A stretch of DNA of 64,000 nucleotides. Source: Albula goreensis. Taxonomy: Eukaryota > Chordata > Actinopteri > Albuliformes > Albulidae. Made by a program: the position numbers and the translations under genes. Location: assembly GCA_022829145.1 (NCBI GenBank), contig CM040763.1, positions 12,385,141 to 12,449,140 of the forward strand, in the 5' to 3' direction. Shown one piece after another: positions 37,401-49,700 of this stretch (position 1 is its first letter; each line of letters opens with the position of its first letter). The notes under the pieces are model-generated. The model was not told where the DNA came from and did no database searches. It worked only from the letters and a program-made list of their open reading frames with translations.

Positions 37401-40400
37401 AAATGATTTACTTATTTGTTCTGCAGGTTTTCATGTCTCAGAATAATGTCTCATTGGTACGCCCATGCGGTCCTGATCGGTGCTCCCAGAACCTACAAAA
37501 TGAGCAGTGCAGGGATGAACAGCAATGTGAAAAGCACTTTTTCACAGCCATGCAATGCATCAATTCCCAGGGAGCAGACTTTCTCTGAAAATAAGGACAT
37601 GATGTACACTAGCAGCTTCATACAGGAGAACTAAGTTTTTGGCCCAGCGTTGCACAGATGCGGAATTTTCTAGGGTGCAGCAGCCCGGCATCTTGGTGTG
37701 TGATCAGGACCGGCTCCTGAGGCCTTCTCTCCTGCTGCAGTTGGCAGGGAGGGAGGAAGCACTGGATGAATTATGCATCGGCACCTCATGCAAACACTGG
37801 ATCCACTGCACCTCTTATCTTTTATTCATACCCCCCCTCCGCTGCCCACTTTGGGTGCCCTGCATCGCAAGGGGAACAGACTCACTTACTGCAGTGGACA
37901 GCCCTGGGGACCCCAGCCTCTTCCTGAACTCCACCAGAGAGGGGTCCCATGGGTGTTGTGGAGCCCCCTCTTCCAGTGATCAGAGGGCAGTGAGGGACAG
38001 GCTGATACTGGCTGTGACGCTCCATGGTACTGCCTGCCAGGTCTAATAGGTGCCCTTATTAGATTACTGCCAGCCTCGGACTATGGGAAAGAACAGAGCT
38101 GATTGAGTTAAGGCAATATAGAGCTCAATTACCGGCCAAAGGCTGTCGTGCCAGGGAAGAGTATCACTGCTCTGCCGCAGTCTTATCTCTGAGCTTAAAC
38201 ACAGAGAGGCGGCATGGTATGGCCAGAATGAGAATGAGAGATCTGCATCAGAATAGGAATCAGAATCAATTACACTCCTGTGAAGGTCCTTCAGACTTAA
38301 AAATCAGATACAAGCAATGAACAGATAAAAATGAGTGAAATAGAGTTTGAAAAAAGAAAAACATCTCCCTGAAGATCTTTGTGTTCACATTGCTTACAGC
38401 CAGATGCAAGACATAAAAAATGTGGTATGTAAACAAACAAATTTTGATAATAAATACAAATAAATAGATGTATGAATTAGTTGTTTGCAAGGAAAAATCA
38501 CCCCTCAAGACATTTAAAGTGCCTAATTTATAACAATTAATGGTTTGTCACAATTTTGGGGTTACGATTGTGGTTGGAGAAAAAGGAGCACCCATAGGGG
38601 TCCCCCAAAGCCAATATGGAGAACTACTGCCCTTGATGGTGACATCTGTTAAGAAGATAAACTGAAAAAAGAATCAGTTTCTAAGATTAAACCTGATTCA
38701 AACATCTAAATTGATTTAATTATTATACTTCAATGTTTATTTGTTTCTCTTTCTTTAACCAGAGAAAGGCTATCTCTTCCTGGAGATCACAAATCTTGTT
38801 AATGGCCCACATGAACCTTCAGGACATGAAGCACTCTTAAATGGAATGAGACCAATATTACAGCATAATGAATAGTAAGACCCAATATTGATCCAGTCAG
38901 AGACCAATACGAATGCACTGAGAATGGAGGTCATTTAGAAGATGGAAAGTAACATTAAAATACTTTGTAAAAATAGATATTTATTACTTGACTAATTTAT
39001 TGATTGGTAATGTAACTTTCATTGCTGTTGCTGCTGTAGTTTGGTACCTATAAACCTTAGCTTTCTTAATCAATAATCTGTTGTTTTGATAATATTTTCC
39101 CTGATTGTGTTTTTAGTGCTAAAAGATGCCCTTTTGTCTTATGTTGAAGGTGTTTTGGGTTTCAGTGGACAGTGTGGTTTCTTTTGATTGTACTTTGTTG
39201 TTTTGCTCTTTTTATGCTATTTCAGGTAGAAGCCCTGAGATGTGAGTGACGTCACATTACATTATGAGGAAGGCTCTGCTTTTCATTTCATGGTGCACAT
39301 TACCGAGGAAGCACAACAGTTACATGCACAAAATAAATGATAGGCAGGGAGGAAAATATGTCAGATTTCTACAAAGACAGACGAAAAAGCAAAAGCAAGC
39401 AGGTGGAGCTGGATGCAATGGAATACAAATTAAATCCCATAACAAGAGCAGAATCTGTAGAGTGTTGTGGGTTTGCAAGAACTGGCATTTACATAGACAG
39501 CTATATAATTGTCACTTTCTGATTGGTGAAAACTCAGCTGATGTCACAAAGCACGTCAGTAGACTCAGCTGGCAGTCAGCTGATGTGGATTCTGACTTGG
39601 GTTGCCTGTTTGAGCTTCACATATTTGTGTCTGCTACATACATCATAGGGTTTACACATAGTGTGCATGGTTTCAACCCCCACGAGGAGGTTTTGGTGAC
39701 CATCCTGATTTTATAGTTTTTTAACTGTCAGATTTTAAAAGCGTATTTTCACTCCCTTTCAAAAAGATCTTGTGGAGAGTAAGTAGGTCTCTAGGGATCC
39801 ATTTAATGAATTCCTGTGCATGCATATTGCAGTTAGTAATGTCAGATGCATGTTTCTTTACATAATGCAAGAATTTTTGGGGATTTTTGTGTACATGCTT
39901 GAGTGGTTTTGAGTGTGTGTACATGTTTGTGCAGGAGGTTTTGTTTGTTTGTTGGTTTGATGGAAAATAACACATGGAATTGAGAAAGAGTAGAGCACTC
40001 CTAACTATAAGATTGACTATGATGTACACAGTGCTATTCAGCATTGCACAGTTACCCCTGTGCACCTTCACCACTGACCTCACCATAATGAATATATCAA
40101 GGAAACCATTCTGAAAGATGTGATGTAGCTCATGTGATGTCACACATTCTAAAGGCAGGGCTGTGTATCTGTGTTTGTTATTCAGTATTTATGTGCCCTT
40201 ACATATGCAGTGCCATTTTCATCTCACACATTCACAGTGTTGTGGCTAATTACAACGCCTCATAAATTATGCTGGATGAATGGCTTTATGGGTAAGCACA
40301 TCTATCCTTATGACATTAAATGTAGACTGGGGTGCACCAAAGCCTTTAAAATGAAACCACCTGATCACCTGCTCGCCACGTTGAGGTGAGCTGTGGTTTA

Positions 40401-40702
40401 GTCCTTGGGCACCGTGCCACAGAGATCAGGATGAGCAATGACTCTGGGTTCAGTCCAGACCCCACCCAATCCCCATTAAAGGTTACTCTGCTGTTTGTGT
40501 GACAATCTCCGTGAGCAGGGACAGATTAGAGGGACAGGAGTGACAGCTTAGACCCACAGGATTATAAGGGGAGCCTAGGTAATTAGACCGCCAGCGCTGG
40601 TCGCTGGAGACGCTCTGCATTTCGGCAGCTCTCTGTCTTATTAAACATCGCTGGCAGTAACCTGACACTTAGCGAAACGCTATGAATTATTCATGTGTGT
40701 TC

Positions 40703-40737
<35 letters not shown>

Positions 40738-43700
40738 GTCTTGTGACGGAATGTTCCATTTCTAGTTTAGGAAGATCGTTGTCTCCCACAGGAGGGACTC
40801 CTGGTTCCTGGAGTGAAGGAAGCAGAGAGAGTGTGTGTGTGTGTGTGTGAGGGGGGTAAGAAGTGCAGACTGCCTTACTGTTATTGCATGGATATCAGCC
40901 CCCATCCTGCCCCCTGGAGTTGGGACACGGTTGGCATGGCAACCTAAGGCATGCGCGATAGTAGGGATGTAGGTGGAAATAGGTCTGTCGCAGTCTGCGA
41001 GACAATTGCAGTGGGTTGTTCAATAATTGATCATCTCTGAGAGCAGATTTTCTTAGCACCTCAGAAATCTGTCTTTGATGGCAGCAATAAATAGCAAAAG
41101 ATGGTAATTAAAAATATCAACAATGATACATATACCTGACACTATCTTACAATCTGCACTATTTAGAGATTTGATTGGATATCAGCTTAATTTAATAAAA
41201 TGGACTTGGTTTTCTTGTGAGAAATCATCATAAAACATCAGCAGAAACTGTATAAAACCTCACGATTTGATTCTGATGAGAATACGTCTCTCACCGTTGT
41301 GTTTGGACCAGTGTTTATTTGAAATCTGTTTTGATCTCCCATTGTGAAAGTACATAGCTCTTCTGCAGCACACCCTGGAACACATTTAGATAGATAGAAA
41401 CTGTATTTATCCCAAGGGAAATTGCAGATTTAATTGCATTTATCTTGTCATTGTCAGTGATGTTTGTGAGTTGAAATATTTTCCAGGTTTGGCACTTACA
41501 CAGTGAACAAGGATCGATGTGGTGGTAAAAGGAACACAGTATTGATTGATAAATGAAGGTCAGATAAATGAATTTTTGCTGGGAGACAGCATCTGTCATT
41601 AACCCTTTGCCTTCTGTGTAACGGCATGTCGCTGCGGATGTGATGTGTTTCACTCACCTTTGGCCTCTGCATTAAACAGATGAGAGGCTTCAAAAAACCC
41701 GTGCTTTGGGTGACATTTATGTGGGCATATACCAATGGGTATAACTGCTGATTAACTGCAAGCATCTGGGAGGAGAAGCTTCAGTGGTTCAATTTGATAG
41801 CTGTAAAAAAAATCACCCAGATTTACAGCAATGGAATCACATAGACATTTGCCATGGTAATGTCAGAGGACATTTTCCCACTGAAACGTACAACCGCGGT
41901 CATGGCTGAGCCAACCACTGTTCAATAAAGAGAGGACACCCATTGAACACGACTAAAACAAAGCAGCAGTTGGGACTGGAGAAGCAGGCATTGGCAGGGC
42001 TTCGATGGGCTGACTCAGGCGTCTGTACACGTAGCTGTGGTGTGCTAGCAGGTCCCAGCCCAGCTGAACAAACTGCCCCCTGCTACCATGGCATCTGCCA
42101 TCTCTCCTCTCACAGAGATCCAGCACCCTCGCATCCCAAACCCTCCCACGACTCGGCCACGGGAGAGAATAATCAGAAAAACACTTTCATAACCGTCTTT
42201 TGCAGGCTTTGAGCCCGTTCTTTCAAGAAAAGAACTTGTGAAATTGAAATCAGAACAGAACGTTGCTGAGGTTTCGGTGAAGGAAGGAAGGGCGTTTTAT
42301 TTGAAAGAGAAGGGCTTATAGGGATTCCTGAGTGGTGATCGTAGTTTTCGCTGTAAGTAGCTTTACATATTTTATGACAGGGTGACTTAGATCCTGAGCT
42401 CGTGGTGGTGATTTCATTAAACCCTATATCTGAGATCACAGAGGTAAAAGGAGACGTCTCTTTTTCCACTTCCTGCACAGACATTATCCGCAGTCCTGCC
42501 TTCAGTTTATCTGTATGCCTTAGTGTCTCAGCCACCAATAAGCTATAGCTGTGTTCATTATTAACCAACCAATACAAGCATATTTCAGATTTCTAAGCAG
42601 GGGGATAAAATATTGATTATACTGTGAGATGAATGTAGCATAAAATTATAGTCTGAGGTTGCTGTGGACCTATGATGTGAAAAAATGAGTTCATATTGTC
42701 CTTGTCACATAACTCTTGTCTTTGCACTCAGACTATAATAACACTTTTTGATAAATCTCTTGTTAAGTGCTCACTGGCTGTGGTCTTCCTCGTCGTGTTT
42801 AATAACGTAGCAGGCGATTGCAGGATGCCACCTGGGAGTAAATCATGCAGCTCAGTGACAGAGGGTGTTCCCTCACCAAGGGCTTTAAATATTTTATAGG
42901 TCTGACCTTCTCCAGCATCCCAGAGCTAATAATAAGCTTCAGTGATGGCAGCCAAAGCGGCCGTTTATGAACCCGGGGCTGAGAACACCAGAAAGGTCAG
43001 CCATTATTACATCACAATACCAACAGTCAGGTGACTCATGGGAAGTGCCATGCTTAGGCTGATTCTACCCCCCAGGCCAGAGGACCTGCACAATCACTGG
43101 TGCTGGAAACGGAAAATTCTCCTCATTTAGCCAAATGAAAATAGAAGTAAAACTAAGCCCAAAGACAAGACGAGGTCATTTGCAGGATTTGTTTGAGAGG
43201 CAACTGTCTCCACGGATAGATTATACTTCGCACATGCTCTTCTGGCTGCCATTTAATTGAACTGAACTTCTGAAGCCCTTTAAAAGTATGGCATAAAGAC
43301 AAATGCCTGGGGATGGAAGAAGCAAGAAAGCTCTGCTGTGCTTTGAAAAACTGAGATGTCTTTATACAATACAGCATAAAGCATATGCTGAGCCATATTT
43401 TTCAGTAAATGTAACCTATGGTTTTTATTCCTGGTTGCTCCCATTGTGTGTTCATTATACTGCAGCTCTGTTGCGCAGTCAGACAGATAGACTGAGGACA
43501 GCAAATGGACACAGACCTTGGGACTGCCTGAGTCGGTGCTGAATTTCAGTATCATCAGCTGTGTGGTATAAATTGTATTTTTATTTCAACAAATTCAAAT
43601 CATTACCCATCCTCACTGGATTGCTAACTCACTTGAAATGTGTTTACAAACAATTCTATGCTCTTCATTCATTTTAGACACATGTAAATGGTGCAGACCC

Positions 43701-46700
43701 CCCCACCCTGCACAACAAAGTATTGCTTCATCAAATGTGCTTCAGACATGTGTGGTTCACACTGACAAAACATGCCTTTTCCCTTCGATATATGCTCTCA
43801 GAGGTGTGAAAATATGAGGCCGCTATCATTGTTTAGCACCCTGATGAAACTTTCACTTACGCCCGCAGTGACACGAAACTCTCTGAGCATTCCAAATGGC
43901 ATCTGCATGAATATCTTCACCGAGAATCTATGATAAAGATTCGAGACAAAAGGAAACAAGTCCCTAAAATGTGCTGAGAAGGTGTTTGGTTGTATGTGTA
44001 GTGCCAAATACTCACCAAGTAGCTGGCCCAAGACAAGGCACAACGAGGATTTCACAGGAACAAAATGACCTGAGAAATCTTCTCATTTGCACCACTATAC
44101 AGAGTGCAAAAGCACTGCCATTCAGTAGCATTAATGAACAATCTTCTGAGGGCAATGACCCTATGAGGCTGATCCACTGAGCGTGTGGGAAAAGTTCCAG
44201 CATTTTCTAGTATTAATTCCCAGCTTGCATGGCCAGCCACATCGTGGTAGGGCATAATCAGTTAACATGTCATCTAAGTAAGAGTCCATTCCCTAGAGGC
44301 TGCAGTGAGTGCTGTGCTTGTAAATGCCACCAACGCACGTTTGAAAAACAGCTCACGTCACTGCATATCATTACCCTTCTTAATGTTTCCAAATGAGTTT
44401 CAAAATTAGGCAGAATGAGATGAGATCTTGATGAGATTATAATGGCAATAACCATTTCACCCTATGGCAAGAAAGCCACCAAGAACTCAGTAGTCCTTCT
44501 CCATCTGAATTCTGCTTGATGGTATAGCCTGTACTATGCTATAAGAAGACATAGGATAGCTTACACTTAAATTGCAGGATACATATTTGGTAACTGTCCT
44601 AATGGGCAGAGAACGGTAACACAATCAGGCCTTCTATTTTATGGTTGAGCCATTTAGCCCTCCACTGAAATGCAGGCAAAGGTCACACTGATATTAGTTA
44701 TGAGGGCTTAGTAACAGAATAATGGTGTGACCCCCACTAACCTTGAATTGAATCTCCCCCCTCCCCACCCCCGGCACATTATGAGCCATCATCTGGGTGC
44801 GTGGCGAAAGCACTATCATTATCTCGTAATTTCTTTGCTTTCTAAATGTAAATTCCTCCGCACCTCTGTATCTGCCAAGGAATGAATCATTGGATGTCTC
44901 GTCTCCCCCAGACCATGCTCGGCTGTCATAAGTGAAGTGTTTAACGGAGATGAAAGGTTGATATGATGACGATACCCGGCTCCTGTGGGATAATCACCTG
45001 GAGCGTTCATTTGAACTAAGGAGCTTTACAGGGTCCCTCTCTCAGCTGATGGCAGTAAAGGAAAGTGAAGAGCCCTTAGGTAAAACATGCTAAATACAAA
45101 ATTACTGTACTGTGGCTTATGAATCCAAATAGCCAGTGAGATGTCTATAGTAATCTATGCTATTGTTTGTATTTTCATAACATAAAAAGCAGCACTGTGG
45201 AAAATAGGTTACAGTATGTTGCAATATTTTACAAAATTTCCTGATCATTAGAATTACTGTATTGCTGTGCAAACACTATTAAGCCAGTCAAGGACCCCTG
45301 GTTGAGATGTCTAATTTAATGTTTGCTTCATTGATTGAATAATTGAGTACAGCTGAGAAATAATGATACTTGGAAATCATTTCATTTGAACAGCATTTGA
45401 GAATTAATTCAACCATTTTGTAGCTTGGAAATAAATGAATGAGAATGCAGCCATTTGCAGTGCTGTTATATTTTTATATTCTGTTTTTCACGACTGACGT
45501 TTGTTCTACTGCTGTCAACTCAGTTGTTGGCCCAAGTTGATTTTTTTGTACTGTACACATCAGATTGTAAGGGAAAAAATAAAGTCAGGTCTTTATAATT
45601 TGTGCGTTTATGTGTGTCTGTGTATGTCTGTGTTTGCATGTCAGAATGTGTCCATACATATGTTCAATTTATGTGTGTGTAAGTTGCATGTGTGTATGTT
45701 TGCGTGTACTCATGTGTTTATTTGTATGTTCCGTGTGTTTGTTTGCATGTGCTCTGCATGTCTACGTGTATCCTCATGTCTTGTTGCGTGTAAGTCAGGC
45801 CCTCAGAGAGAGAGAGAGAGAGATCCCGTGATGTAAGACTGGAGCAGAAATCAGCTGGACCCTTCTATCATTTGAGCCAGTGCAGTCACATGGACGTAGA
45901 GGAAGTCAGCGCGGTCTCTGTGACTTTGATTCATCCTGCTGTTACATAAGCAGGCAGACTAATCAGATTAGGCCAGTCGCAGGCAGGAGGAGTGCGGATG
46001 CTGGCTGCTGATGGCGTGGGATTAGAGATGGGGCAGATTCTGTGATAGCCCCTCACAGACATGCAGCCCGATTCATTTCTTAGCCACAGCTTGCTTGTGG
46101 ACTCACATCTTTGCAATGTGGCATTCTGTTAGACTGAAGATGATCCTGGAAAATATCTGAATTGCTGCAAAACAGTGCAGCCTCAAATGCTCTGTTTGCC
46201 TGTACTAGGTATATGTGGTGGAAAACAAAATGCAAAAAAAGTGTTGACTTATTTAGGGCTTGAATGTTTTCAGTTTGATATCACAGTTATTTCATTTGAC
46301 ATTTTCATTGTTTTTCATTATGAATTCAGGTGTGGTGATGTTTTTTTTCTCCATATCTCACACAGTACTCCATCCACAGACAGCATTCTGCAGGGTCCTC
46401 AGCAGTGCTGTAGTGTGTGCAGAGCCTGCAGGCAGTGGCAGAGTACTCTCTCCTCCGGAATTACAGTGGAGTGCCTCTCCGATGAGGCCGGGGGCAGAGC
46501 TAGGACAGAAAGGGGTGTCTGGGGGCACAGACTGAACAGGTCCACGTGATGCATCCAGCGACTGCCGAAATTTAAACCCCACCCCTTCCACACACACACA
46601 CACACCCCAGAGTTTAATCTGCGCAGGTAGTCTGAGTCACTGCTGTATTTTTAGCAGGGCAGGATGTGCCAGGCTGGGATTAGGCGAACAGGGAGGCTGT

Positions 46701-49700
46701 AGCCTCAGTGATGCTAGCAGAGAGGGGAGAGAGGGATCAGAGGGAAGCGTGCCCACAGCGGGGGCCCGCTGGAGACGAGAGCCACTCTACGGACCAGCGG
46801 TGTGTGCTGTGCGCTGTGCGCTGTGCATCTCACTTCACAGAGAGGCCTCATCCCTCAGAAAGCCTTTGATGCTGCAGAAGTGTGCTCTGGGCCTGGACGT
46901 TGTAACGATTTTAAAGCTTATATCATTACAAGCCCCTTCCAGGGAATCTACTGAGAGAATAATCAGGGACTTATATGTTGTTTTGTGTTCTGCAGTGTGA
47001 TGCTAAACATGCATAAGAGGTCCTGAATACAGCATCCCCATGGGTACCTGCTCCCCTCTGGACGGGCCATTGTTTGTATTTTCTGCATTCATAGAGAACA
47101 ATGTAGATACGCCATTGTGGAGAGGGGCAGATAGTTATGATCAGTGCGATTGTTATTGTATCATTGTTTTAATAGAGATATGTTACGGTCAGTCAAAATA
47201 TTAAGAAAGATGTTTGTACTTTTCATTGGAAGCTATTAAATCAGAATCAGCATTACTGCTTTATCCCCGTCAACTTTGTTAATGCCTGCTTCATTTGCCA
47301 AGCTGACAGTCTAATCCTGGACATCTGTGACATTCTGAAATCAAACTGCAGTGAGCTGTGAATGCGTTTTGGGTACCGGTGCTTCCACACATGACTCGTG
47401 GCAACTTCCATGTGTGCTTCCATGTCAGTATTTGCTGATGTTATCAATTATTATGGTATCTTATTCATATTGTATGTGCACTTTGATCTATATGTATGGG
47501 TATCAGGGCTTGGTCACAGTATGTATAATAAAGTATGCATATCATATGCACTGAGTCTGTGCATTGAGCCTGAAATGTAATTAATATGATCATTTATTTG
47601 TAAAAACTGTAACTAATTGATTGAGTTCCTGAGCATAACAATTTATAAATAGACTCATTCTAAAACAGGAGAAATCCATAATGTATATCTGTCTGTCTGT
47701 CTGTCCAGAACCACAAGCAAGTCCTCAGAAAACACTAAAATAGATGCCAAAAGATAGTACATTCCAGTTTACAAAAAAGCAAGGCAGACTCAAGAGCATT
47801 TGTGAGTATTGAACCAGATGGGACTGTGTGATATGGGATGTCTTCTTTTTGTGAATCTCCCTGATTAATTATTTACTGAACAAAACAGCAAGCAGCTCTA
47901 CTACAAGGCATGATACTGATTCAGACTCCCAGACTGAAAGCACAATGGAGAGTGCAATGCCCTATAAAAGGGATGGGTTCATTTTTGAATTAGCATTTCA
48001 TACAATTGCATAGCACAACTATATACATACCATAACCATATAGCATACAGAGGGATGTAGAGTTGGCCTGTGGAGTTGATAGCCTGTAATCTATAGTCAA
48101 GTGTTTTCTTTGATAGAGATAATTATGTTATGTAGTCAGTTGTACCTTCTGTCAGTTGCTGAGTTCTTAATTTCTTCTCTCATCTATGGTCTTAGGATGA
48201 ATCTACCTGTGGCCATATGCTTCAGTATTAAATGATTTCTTATGAGCAAGCATAATGTGCTGAGGCCTTTGAGGTCAGTATGAGAGAATTCCAACTTCAA
48301 GACAATTCAACCACTGACCCATCACACAACAACATCTAAAACTTTGTAGATCAGATTGCAGGAAACTGACTGCTCAAACTGCAAGTTTCCTTTCCAGACA
48401 CTCTTAAGGGGTGGAGAGCAGCTCTTCAGTCACATGACAAGCATGCACTCACTATGTCTTAGCAGCAGGCGTTGTACCTTTTTAATGATCTTACCGTGTG
48501 CCGTGTTTGATGTAAGGAGGGGGCTTACAGCAGTAGATCTAATCAGTCAGAGCATGATCCACTGCAAGCTGCCTGATAGCTATCATGGCAGTATAAATCC
48601 TGTCCTGCAGAGGAGAAAGAGCGCAGCTGGAAAAGAGCAGTGTGGTGAAATGAATGCAGTCAGGAAAAACAGCCGTCATCTTGCAGCTACTGATTTCAAG
48701 TCACTGTCAAACGTGTTTCTTCTAAAGTCAGTATCTACTCGCAGCCAGTCAGTCAGGACAATGTTGCAGCATGATATACATCTCGGGTTAATGCAAGCGC
48801 TCTATCAAACGATTCGGCCACCGCTTCAGAGTCAGAGGGAGTAAGACCCTGAAGCATCACTGGTGCTAAATGGAGATGGGGGTGGGGGGGAGGTGAGTCA
48901 TGTGTCAGAATGGGAGGTGGGCTCTCTGTCTGACTCACCCTTCAAGGCAGCACAGAGGCGGGGAGAGCTGTCACATCCAAAGGTCAACAACGTGCACCGG
49001 CCACAGTGCTACCTCAGCCGCAAAGACCACCAACTTCCTCTGCAGAAGAAGATGAAGAAGGAGAGGAGGCCACTGGCTCCTCTTTTCCCCACTGTTTTCA
49101 TACACATTGACCACTAATAAACTGGCTTGATTGCACGAGTAGAATTCATAATGAACTAACTGATGTTTAACTTGTTGCTAATAGTTCATTAGTCATGGAT
49201 GTAGTCCTATTTTATGATGGTGTAGCCTAATTACATTTAATGTTACATAGCAGAGAGCAATGAGTAAAATGATCTTTAACAACCTCTGAACACAGTTTCC
49301 ACTTTGATAAAGCTATAAGACAGAAAGTAAAGGATTTCTAGGCAGTGGCAATGGAGAACCCAGGTTCCCTCTTGAATGGCATAGATCCAGCACTGAATAA
49401 CAAACCTGCTATTGCTAGGACACTCTTAATGCACTCTGCTCTGTTTCTTATGATGAAGGGAGTGCAGCCCATATTGTTCTGTGATCCAAAGAAAGAGAAT
49501 ACTTCCATACACACACTTTACCTCCATACGTTTGCAATATATTTGTCAATTGTGTGTTCGGTAGTTTTCTTTTTTATTTGTTCTTTCTGCACATCAAAGT
49601 AGAAAATATTTTCAGAGGTTGGTCCTTAATCATGAATGCAGAGGTGTTGTACAATGCTGTGCCAAATCACATTTAAATTTACATTTCACAGAGCAGATTT

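Noticed and set aside
40385-40470. Possible second tRNA-SINE head (TGTGGTTTAGTCCTTGG, then GGGTTCAGTCC)
   Set aside because: The B box lacks a base, the spacing is long and no fish SINE tail follows. It is insufficient for a call.
48356-48844. 162-codon open frame on the plus strand in intron 1
   Set aside because: No conserved motif, no ordered splice sites, composition not protein-like.
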